Virus record (IMG/VR): IMGVR_UViG_3300042691_045116
Coordinates: 1 to 26,575 of that record
Source: a virus
Strand: one strand, 5' to 3'
Length of the DNA stretch: 26,575 nucleotides
Positions 20,802-26,575 of this stretch are shown piece after piece (position 1 is the first letter of the stretch; each line of letters starts with the position of its first letter). A program made the position numbers and the translations under genes. The notes beneath the pieces are model-generated. The model was not told where the DNA came from. It ran no database searches and was given only the letters and a program-made list of their open reading frames with translations.

Positions 20802-21682
20802 TGCACGACCATACATTTCTAATTCTTGTCACTGCCCACGATCCTCTTTCGAGATTCGACGCATTACTAAAAACTCTGCGTGGTTACGAAGAGATACCCG
20901 GAGTCAAGGATGTTTTTATCTATATAGACGCAGACCATGAGGGCGATAAGGCAGAACTAGAGGATTTGCTAGCGCCTAATGTAAGTTTTAATAAATTAAC
21001 TGTTGTCGTAGCTTCCAGTGAGTGGGAGGGTTTTGCTCTTACTTGGGCTCATAAAGGTTTGCTTCGGGAAGCCGTTATAAACAAATACTATGACTTCTAT
21101 GTTTATACAGAAAACGATATGGTATTTAATAGCGAAAACTTTATTTACTGGTATTTGTATAAAGACAAACTCAAGAAAATAAATCTGGAACCAGGTTTCT
21201 GTAGATATGAGTCTTATCAATCAAAAATGGTTCCTTTTGATAACCATAGAGTTTGGAAGTTAAATGGGCTAACTGAAAATGTTTGGGGAGATCGGCCATA
21301 CAAAGTTAGGACTTATCTAGCTCCTCGTGACGATTGGTTTATTGGTTTTATATCACTTGGAAATCCTTATATGGGGATGATGATACTTGATCAAGATACG
21401 GCAGAACGTTACGTGTCCTCAGCCAGTTTCGACCCTATAAGAAGTTTTGAGTTGACGCAGTTTCGTTGTTGGCCTATAGCTGATCGCAGTTCTATGGGAC
21501 TTGCTTTTGAAAACCCTCCTGCAGAAAGGGAGCATCGTCGTGTAGTACCTATAGTTAAAACGGGCAATAGAGTACATATAGCCCCTTGTGGTTTAGTCGA
21601 ACACTGTGATACTAAGTACAGTAAGTGTTTAGAGGAAGAAGGTTATGTTTTAGATTTATCAGAGATGCTTGATGCTTCTTAG
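20801..21682 (+). CDS. GT-A-like glycosyltransferase
   Basis: A 293-residue protein. TFLILVTAHDPLSRFDALLK (5-24), VFIYIDADHEGD (38-49), ASSEWEGFALTWAHKGLL (71-88) and the central YTENDMVFN (102-110) follow the GT-A fold; ND in that segment stands where DxD metal ligands occur. WYLYKDKL and the aromatic-rich FCRYESYQSKMVPF region follow. Distant from GT2. TATAAA-free, more AT-rich codon choice than the terminase. Its ATG overlaps the terminase stop by one base. Likely sugar transfer in the virion or host-surface glycan set. Confidence 0.7.
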   Translation: MHDHTFLILVTAHDPLSRFDALLKTLRGYEEIPGVKDVFIYIDADHEGDKAELEDLLAPNVSFNKLTVVVASSEWEGFALTWAHKGLLREAVINKYYDFYVYTENDMVFNSENFIYWYLYKDKLKKINLEPGFCRYESYQSKMVPFDNHRVWKLNGLTENVWGDRPYKVRTYLAPRDDWFIGFISLGNPYMGMMILDQDTAERYVSSASFDPIRSFELTQFRCWPIADRSSMGLAFENPPAEREHRRVVPIVKTGNRVHIAPCGLVEHCDTKYSKCLEEEGYVLDLSEMLDAS

Positions 21683-21726
21683 TTTTATTCAACTGACGAG
21701 TCTTAAAGCTCCTTAAAAGTTGCGGT

Positions 21727-21732
21727 TATACT
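21727..21732 (+). promoter_or_regulatory. Possible promoter -10 for the polyglycine protein gene
   Basis: TATACT at 21727-21732, in the 95-base gap before ATG 21778. The -35 is poor (TTAAAG at 21703-21708 with 18-base spacer). An AAGC/GCTT hairpin with short T run (about 21757-21775) lies just before the ATG. Confidence 0.35.
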
Positions 21733-21777
21733 GGTGTGATAGAGACTGGTTTCGGCTAAGCGTTCCGGCTTTTTACT

Positions 21778-23034
21778 ATGACTGCAACTCCTAGCGCGTC
21801 CGATAAGCAACGTTTTGATGTCCTGCGTAAAGCCGGTACTCTTTTCGGGCTTGATCTTAGTGGGTTGTTTGAAGACGGAGAAGGCGAAGCCACTGGTTTT
21901 GGTGGTTTGATTCCTTCGTTTGAAGTTACTAGCTATTTAAAAGGGCGTAGTCCTGGAACTTTAACGTATCAAACGCCAAAGACTCCTGCACAGGAAACCA
22001 CTTTTAGTTTGACCGCTCCCACAGAAACATTACCTGCTCCTGTTGCTCCTGCTGCTGTTCAACCAACTCCTCTTGGTGGCGGTGTTTCGAACATAACAAT
22101 CAATATGCCTCGTTTTGAACCCCCACAAGAAACCAAAAAGACTTACAACGTTGATGTATCCAAAGGCCAAAGTCCTACATTATTTGGCCATGTGGATTAT
22201 TTCAGAAATCTTGAAGCCGGGGTGCCGAAAGAATATATAAAAGAATGGGTCACTCAAAATACTCAATTACTAGGTGAGCCTCACAAACCCGGCAAAGGTG
22301 GTCTTTACGATGAAATAATGTCTGGTAACGTTAGGCTCCCTGATTATCTTTCGCCACCTTCTTCAAGCACCGGTGGGGAAAGTGGGACTACTGCTACTAC
22401 AGACACTACGTCTGTGCCCGGTACGACCGAGCCCACGGTTCGTTTAGCAGGTCAAAAGGTCAAAGGACTTGCTGGCGCTGGCCCTGTACTCAGTAAACAA
22501 GAAGCTTCGAGCATAGCCAAAGCTCAGGGACGCACGGTTGCGCAAGTGATGGCTAGTGCACAGAATAAAAACGTTGCGATTGGGGCTGGTTTAGTTAATG
22601 CTCTTACTAGTGGAAAAATCTCCACAACTCCAGGAACTGCAGCTGCAAAAGCGCTGGCCCCTATGCAAGGGTTGAAGCTCAACCAAGGCTCCGCTTATGC
22701 TGGTTTTAGTACTACCACTAAACCCGCGACTGCTCCAATTAAAGGTCAGGGAGGATACCCTGCAACTACCACTACTACCCCAATTGTTGTTCCTCGAAGT
22801 GTGATGGCTGGTAGCGGCCAAGGCGTAGGGGCTAGGGCTGGTGGCGGAGCACCTAGCGGAGGTGGTGGCGGAGCACCTAGCGGAGGTGGTGGCGGAGCAC
22901 CTAGCGGAGGTGGTGGCGGAGCACCTAGCGGAGGTGGTGGAGGCGGCGGCGGCAAAGGAGGCGGCGGCGGTGGAGGCGGCGGCGGTGGAGGCGGCGGCAA
23001 AGGAGGCGGTGGCGGTGGCGGTAAAAATAAATAA
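21778..23034 (+). CDS. Structural-type protein with polyglycine C-terminus
   Basis: A 418-residue protein. Residues 1-60 are mixed; 75-110 Pro/Thr/Ala-rich with ITINMPRFEPP; then a small helical part (about 130-185) with FGHVDYFRNLEAGVPKEYIK and EWVTQNTQLLG, a layout of short helices recurring in cyanophage virion proteins; 190-350 Ser/Thr/Gly-rich. From 355 GGGAPSGG is repeated four times, then Gly runs with lone Lys to the end. Polyglycine tails of this type can form polyproline-II bundles, as in snow-flea antifreeze protein and some phage tail fibres; whether they do here is unknown. No family recognised; a fibre or a scaffold-like protein is possible. Confidence 0.75.
   Translation: MTATPSASDKQRFDVLRKAGTLFGLDLSGLFEDGEGEATGFGGLIPSFEVTSYLKGRSPGTLTYQTPKTPAQETTFSLTAPTETLPAPVAPAAVQPTPLGGGVSNITINMPRFEPPQETKKTYNVDVSKGQSPTLFGHVDYFRNLEAGVPKEYIKEWVTQNTQLLGEPHKPGKGGLYDEIMSGNVRLPDYLSPPSSSTGGESGTTATTDTTSVPGTTEPTVRLAGQKVKGLAGAGPVLSKQEASSIAKAQGRTVAQVMASAQNKNVAIGAGLVNALTSGKISTTPGTAAAKALAPMQGLKLNQGSAYAGFSTTTKPATAPIKGQGGYPATTTTTPIVVPRSVMAGSGQGVGARAGGGAPSGGGGGAPSGGGGGAPSGGGGGAPSGGGGGGGGKGGGGGGGGGGGGGGKGGGGGGGKNK
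22840..22935 (+). repeat. 24-bp tandem repeat, four copies
   Basis: Unit starts GGTGGCGGAGCACCTAGCGG at 22840, 22864, 22888 and 22912, perfect at DNA level, coding GGGAPSGG each. After it the run is degenerate GGN codons to 23025. Perfect identity suggests recent copy-number change by slippage or recombination. Confidence 0.95.
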
Positions 23035-23090
23035 TTAATTTTTGCCGGTAAGTCACCGTAAACTGCTGTATCTCTAGGTCTGACCGACGA

Positions 23091-23381
23091 ATGCAGTTAA
23101 GTAGTTTCGATTATTTGGAGGGAGGTCCGCAGTTCTCAACCGTGGACCTCACTCCTGATCCCGTTAACCATCCTCATCACTACACCCACGGAACTATCGA
23201 GACCATTGATTACATGGAGTCGTGCCTGACGGATGAAGAGATACGAGGTGGTTATAAGTTAAACGTACTGAAGTATGTCTCTCGCGAGCGACATAAAAAC
23301 GGTTTAGAAGACCTGAAAAAAGCCCGGTGGTATTTAGATAGGTTGATTGGTTACTTAGAGAAAAACCAGGAGCCGCGTTAA
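23091..23381 (+). CDS. DUF3310 family protein (T7 gp1.7-like)
   Basis: A 96-residue protein. DPVNHPHHYTHGTIETIDYM (23-42) and GYKLNVLKYVSRERHKNG (54-71) with LEDLKKARWYLDRLIGYL (72-89) are the core of DUF3310, a small family in phages that includes T7 gp1.7, described as a nucleotide kinase; here the N-terminal extension is short. Activity is not shown for this one. A metabolic-type gene sitting between structural genes. The start ATG 23091 follows CTAGGTCTGACCGACGA, with no clear ribosome site. Confidence 0.85.
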   Translation: MQLSSFDYLEGGPQFSTVDLTPDPVNHPHHYTHGTIETIDYMESCLTDEEIRGGYKLNVLKYVSRERHKNGLEDLKKARWYLDRLIGYLEKNQEPR

Positions 23382-23405
23382 ACTAGAACAAAATCATCTT
23401 TTCGA

Positions 23406-23690
23406 ATGGATATCCGCGCTTTCGGATCTGTATACAGCCAGTCTGCTGCTTTGCCTTATGCGAGTGGATTTGGTTGGGCACCAGCTTTAGGTCGGAAAAA
23501 CTTTGCCACTTGTCGGGCTATCTTTATCGAAGCCAAATCCCAAAACTCTAAAGATTATTTGACTGTTGAACTATCTGATGCTCCTGGACAGCAGTCTACT
23601 GCGGTTAACTTAGAAGGTAATACTTTAATACCTATTGCTTGTACTGCTATGATTAGCGGTAGTGTTCAAGGCGTTTTCGTTCTTTACTAA
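23406..23690 (+). CDS. Small beta-type virion protein candidate
   Basis: A 94-residue protein rich in beta strands: CRAIFIEAKSQNSKDYLTVE (37-56), VNLEGNTLIPIACTAMISGS (67-86), then VQGVFVLY. The ending, a strand with IPI-x-CT-x-MISGSVQGVFVLY, resembles small phage proteins ending in IPV-x-V-x-TGTTATGIVALY that lie beside tail or head genes, by pattern only. Perhaps a decoration or adhesion protein. Its stop overlaps the next ATG by one base (TAATG). Confidence 0.65.
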   Translation: MDIRAFGSVYSQSAALPYASGFGWAPALGRKNFATCRAIFIEAKSQNSKDYLTVELSDAPGQQSTAVNLEGNTLIPIACTAMISGSVQGVFVLY

Positions 23691-23983
23691 TGGATCCTTA
23701 CGCAAGAGCTGGTTTTGGTTTTGCTAAGGCATACCAAATGAACATGCAAGCTGCTGATGCACAGCGGCAAGCAAACGCACCCTCCTCGAGCGCATTTGCT
23801 CAAATCTTGAATGATGAGGAGACTGATTACAACTACTCGCCCGCGCCGGAAGCACCTGCTCCTCCCAACGATCAGTACACCGGAATGGAGCCTGACGGTG
23901 GGAGCATTCTGGAGCAAAATAACGGCAGCTCGTTAATGCGGGCTAAACACAAAGTCGCAAAGTACCTGCAAGAACGAGATTGA
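23690..23983 (+). CDS. Hypothetical small protein
   Basis: A 97-residue protein starting at ATG 23690 inside the previous TAATG. Helical Gln/Ala-rich N-terminus (FAKAYQMNMQAADAQRQANA, 11-30), SAFAQILNDEETD (34-46), a Pro/Ala linker (50-64), and a basic C-terminal helix KHKVAKYLQERD. Shape fits an accessory head protein ahead of the portal, but this is location only. Confidence 0.7.
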   Translation: MDPYARAGFGFAKAYQMNMQAADAQRQANAPSSSAFAQILNDEETDYNYSPAPEAPAPPNDQYTGMEPDGGSILEQNNGSSLMRAKHKVAKYLQERD

Positions 23984-24002
23984 GCTACCATATTGCTAGC
24001 TC
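23982..24002 (+). other. Hairpin before the GT17-like gene
   Basis: GAGCTA (23982-23987) and TAGCTC (23997-24002) around a 9-base loop, overlapping the previous TGA and 12 bases before GTG 24014. Could tune translation of the next gene or mark an mRNA processing site. Confidence 0.35.
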
Positions 24003-24013
24003 ATTAGACTCTA

Positions 24014-24829
24014 GTGCTCATCGACGCGTTTCCGTACTTTAACGAGCGGGAAATTCTTGAGTTACGCATCAAGACACTAGAGGATCATGTTGACGGTTTT
24101 TTAATTACCGATGCAAATCGAACGCATCGTGGCGAGGAAAAACCTTTTACGTGTTTAGACACCATCCGCGAACTCGGTCTTAACGAGGACAAGATTCAGG
24201 TTCTTCACGTTGAGCTTCCGTCTTATGAGGAAGCTCCAGATCCTTGGATTCGCGAACGGGGTCAACGAGATGCTTTAGGCGTTGGGCTTCATATGATGCC
24301 TGACGACACAGTTTTTATTTGTTCTGACTGCGACGAGATAGCTAACCCCAAGCGGTTCCCAGAATTACTGGAAACTGTACGAAACAACACGGATAAAATA
24401 GTGCGACTGAGTATGTCGATGCACTATGGACGTGCAGATCGACAGCTTGTGTCTCCCGAGGGGGAGTTATTTGACTGGCGCTGTGGCGTTGTAAGTACTG
24501 TTAAGCAGTTAAAAGAGCTAGGCACTTTGTCTTCTATGCGTGCCAGCCAAGATAATTTGTATTTTGGTACGCGTGACGCAGGTTGGCACCTGAGCTGGAT
24601 GGGAGATTCAGATAAGCGTCGTACAAAGCTGCGCTCTATAGCTGAATATTACATCTGGGATAAGCCAGAAGTTCAGAAAATGTGTGATGAGTTTAAACCT
24701 AATGAAGGCAGTACAGATATGTTGGGTCGTGAGGATCATTTGATTACCTACTATTCCATCGGAGATTTACCCGAGGAAGCGGTTAAACTGGAAAGAGTCA
24801 AAAAGTACCTTCTCCCAGATGGCGAATAA
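24014..24829 (+). CDS. Glycosyltransferase family 17-like
   Basis: A 271-residue protein from GTG 24014 (an in-frame TAG at 24005 forbids an earlier start). DAFPYFNEREILELRIKTL (4-22), VDGFLITDANRTHRGEEKP (26-44), ERGQRDAL (81-88), the metal/catalytic SDCDEI (104-109) and AGWHLSWMGDSDKRRTKLRS late in the protein are hallmarks of Glyco_transf_17, which adds beta-1,4-GlcNAc in eukaryotes and is also present in phages and giant viruses. Acceptor unknown. Its stop overlaps the next small gene by 11 bases. Sits immediately before the portal, in keeping with sugar genes interleaved with head genes here. Confidence 0.85.
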   Translation: MLIDAFPYFNEREILELRIKTLEDHVDGFLITDANRTHRGEEKPFTCLDTIRELGLNEDKIQVLHVELPSYEEAPDPWIRERGQRDALGVGLHMMPDDTVFICSDCDEIANPKRFPELLETVRNNTDKIVRLSMSMHYGRADRQLVSPEGELFDWRCGVVSTVKQLKELGTLSSMRASQDNLYFGTRDAGWHLSWMGDSDKRRTKLRSIAEYYIWDKPEVQKMCDEFKPNEGSTDMLGREDHLITYYSIGDLPEEAVKLERVKKYLLPDGE

Positions 24830-24977
24830 TATGCCTGCGGAGCTTCTGAAGAAGTTCGCGGCCGACCGGGAGGCCAAGAAAGCCCCCAGCGGTCAAGAAA
24901 TTTCTGGTTCTTCTGCCACGCGTAAGCGAGCTGTGGCTAAAGCTCGTAAAGCTAAGGAAAGCACTTTCCGTAACTGA
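24819..24977 (+). CDS. 52-residue basic protein ahead of portal
   Basis: Opens at ATG 24819 overlapping the end of the GT17-like gene; a second ATG at 24831 lies four codons in. Product: MANNMPAELLKKFAADREAK, then a Gly/Ser stretch and a Lys/Arg/Ala-rich helix (KRAVAKARKAKESTF). Strongly basic, so it may bind DNA or RNA. The TGA at 24975-24977 is 32 bases before the portal ATG. Small conserved genes in this spot are common in phages, but I cannot name this one. Confidence 0.65.
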   Translation: MANNMPAELLKKFAADREAKKAPSGQEISGSSATRKRAVAKARKAKESTFRN

Positions 24978-25009
24978 TCCTTTTTGGGTCTCCTCATTCG
25001 TGCGTATAA

Positions 25010-26575
25010 ATGGCCAGCTCGACCGAAACACGAAAAAGATTTACTGAAATCTTAGAGGCCTCGCGCACTCAGGATCGAAGCAACCAAGCTTCGACGATGG
25101 TCGTATTAAGCCATCTTCAGCAAATGACTCTTCTGATGATTAAGAAGGGTCTGGCTTTTTATTGCGATCAAGATACTTTTAAAAGTCGTACACGATTTTT
25201 AGAAGACATAATTGCTTTAAATAAGTTAGATATTCGTTTTCCTGCGATTATTCGCAACTTTTTAATCGACGGTTGCGGTCTCTTCTACTTCCGTCCAGAC
25301 CCAAAGCTTAAATATCAGATTTATTTCTTTAATAAAAACCAATATCGTGTGTATCACGACGTTAACGGTAACGTAGAAGAAGTCATTATCGTCTATAGCT
25401 ATAAGGTAAAGAACGCAAATTTAGGTTTACCTAGTAATTCTTATGGGCAGAACAAGCGCTACGTGCGCTTGACTATTACTGCGGATGAAATTAGTGAGGT
25501 TGAGACCGACACCGAGCTCAGTTTCGATCTAGAACCCGGTGCTGTTCTTACTCCAGCCAAAAAAAGACCCAATACGCTCGGTTTTATCCCCGCTGTTGAG
25601 GTTTTAAACAAGCCGAACGCCAGTGGTACCGAAGGTGAAGGCGAATTTGACCCTTTTATGGAGCAAATTTGCTTACACGACGAGCTGACGCGCAATATCG
25701 CCAAAAATATTGAGTTTTTTGGCAATCCAACGCTGATTAGTTCGCGTCCACGGAGTGATCTGGTCGAAGCTAGCGACGCTCAAAGCACTTTCCGGCCCAC
25801 AATCAGCAGTCAGAGTGGTTTTGCTGGTGTTGATAGCCCCTCGACTCGAGTAAGTGAGCCTTTTGGCTCGAGCATGGGCGGTGGTTTGCGTGTTCCGCGC
25901 ATTATCGCCAACGTTGAGCCATCCGACCGAGTCGGTTACATGACGCCGGACCCCGTTAACGGGGATATGAACCGGTATGCCCTTCTTCTACGCGAAGAAA
26001 TCCGCACAGCCTTAGGCGGCGTGGATGAAATTTCGATTTCTGCTGGTGCTACCGCCACGGAAATTAAAGGTTTGATGGGTCGGGCTCAAGCCACGGCTCT
26101 TCGGAAGAACAAAAGTTTCCTTACGTATGGATTCAATCGTCTCTTAGAGATGATGATCTATCACCAGGAGGTTATCTTCCGTGAGTCGTTTATTGCGGCT
26201 GCTGGCTTAAAAGAGCCGAAGCCGCCGAAAGAACAAACTGAAGAAAATATTGAGAAATATCAAAACGCGTTAGCCAAGTTCGAAGCGAAAGTTACTCAGA
26301 CTATCCAGCTGGCTCTCCAAGAAAATAAGGTTCCTCCCGGAGTTATCGGACTTCCGGAAGACGGAGATCGAACTGTTACGTACCGATATCAGGGCGATGT
26401 CTACGAAGACACTGCTTACGATATAAACCAGAAGTCCATCGTTGTACGTAACTTACAAGAGCTTGGTGTGGACAGCATCGAAGCTCTTAAATTCCTTTTT
26501 CCTGAGAAAACTGACTCTGAGCGAGCTGAAATGTTGAAGGGTTTCCCCTTCCGCATGGTGCAACAGACACAATCA
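25010..26575 (+). CDS. Portal protein (head-tail connector), 3' end outside window
   Basis: An open frame of 522 codons from ATG 25010 to the window end. N-terminal helices (MTLLMIKKGLAFYCDQDTFK, 39-58), a beta-rich wing with YFRPDPKLKYQIYFFNKNQY (92-111), the acidic EVETDTE loop (163-169), and a helical stem region with RYALLLREEIRTALGG, then ATATEIKGLMGRAQA and MMIYHQEVIF, as in portal proteins with the T4/T7-like clip and stem layout. About 520 residues so far, in the usual size range. Located downstream of TerL as expected. It forms the dodecameric ring through which DNA passes. Family is inferred from layout, not from a search. Confidence 0.75.
   Translation, partial: MASSTETRKRFTEILEASRTQDRSNQASTMVVLSHLQQMTLLMIKKGLAFYCDQDTFKSRTRFLEDIIALNKLDIRFPAIIRNFLIDGCGLFYFRPDPKLKYQIYFFNKNQYRVYHDVNGNVEEVIIVYSYKVKNANLGLPSNSYGQNKRYVRLTITADEISEVETDTELSFDLEPGAVLTPAKKRPNTLGFIPAVEVLNKPNASGTEGEGEFDPFMEQICLHDELTRNIAKNIEFFGNPTLISSRPRSDLVEASDAQSTFRPTISSQSGFAGVDSPSTRVSEPFGSSMGGGLRVPRIIANVEPSDRVGYMTPDPVNGDMNRYALLLREEIRTALGGVDEISISAGATATEIKGLMGRAQATALRKNKSFLTYGFNRLLEMMIYHQEVIFRESFIAAAGLKEPKPPKEQTEENIEKYQNALAKFEAKVTQTIQLALQENKVPPGVIGLPEDGDRTVTYRYQGDVYEDTAYDINQKSIVVRNLQELGVDSIEALKFLFPEKTDSERAEMLKGFPFRMVQQTQS

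Noticed and set aside
22591-23038. Proline- or Ala-Glu-rich frames in the GGN-repeat region
   Set aside because: They are alternative-frame readings of the polyglycine tail; no independent evidence.
1-26575. CRISPR array, insertion sequence or replication origin
   Set aside because: No regularly spaced repeats, transposase motifs, flanking target duplications or iteron cluster were seen.

Overview
This window looks like part of a tailed cyanophage genome, most likely from a marine Synechococcus or Prochlorococcus phage. The evidence is a packaging and head gene set (large terminase, candidate small terminase, portal), a DUF4278-type LTYRG protein of the kind common in cyanobacteria, a DUF3310 protein, a rich set of glycan enzymes, phage-borne tRNAs, and dense packing with 1 to 11 base overlaps and several GTG or TTG starts. 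No replication genes, polymerase or integrase are visible, so phage type and lifestyle cannot be settled here. Host and type are inferred from gene content, not from a database match.

Layout. Positions 1-1178 hold no believable gene. About 1-845 folds on paper into many nested helices, including GNRA-capped and multibranch elements, and is best read as most of a giant structured noncoding RNA of the GOLLD/ROOL kind. It is followed by an unusual 130-base CA/CG alternating tract and then a CAU-anticodon tRNA. A small DUF6717-like gene (minus strand) with a near-consensus promoter comes next. Positions 1763-8960 carry a large probable virion protein and many small, mostly unrecognised proteins. 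Among them are a DUF4278 protein, a methyltransferase, small membrane proteins, a zinc-ribbon protein and an odd tRNA-like element (5415-5486) followed by a clear terminator.

Positions 8952-11441 are mostly minus strand: a possible degenerate M23-like protein, two Cys-rich small proteins and a Methyltransf_24-type methyltransferase. A divergent promoter at 11481 starts the plus-strand run: a membrane protein, an acidic protein, tRNA-Leu(UAA), an NrdR-like double zinc protein, a GT2-type glycosyltransferase and an XRE-like regulator. A tightly coupled block (13721-16889) follows, of probable internal or ejection proteins and a candidate small terminase.

A minus-strand pair (GH130-like propeller and GT4 glycosyltransferase, 16972-19229) separates that block from the large terminase (19278-20801). 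After the terminase come another GT-A-like protein, a protein with a polyglycine tail, DUF3310, two small proteins, a GT17-like glycosyltransferase, a hidden 52-residue gene and the portal gene, which runs off the window end.

How it fits together. The terminase, portal and internal proteins form the head and packaging module. Glycosyltransferases and methyltransferases interleaved with them probably build or modify a sugar on the virion or host surface. The RNA and tRNA elements form a separate noncoding module at the left end. The most unusual items are the giant RNA with internal repeats, the CA/CG tract, the odd tRNA-like element, and a short F-L-[EN]-x-[FYI]-[LI] motif shared by several otherwise unrelated small proteins.
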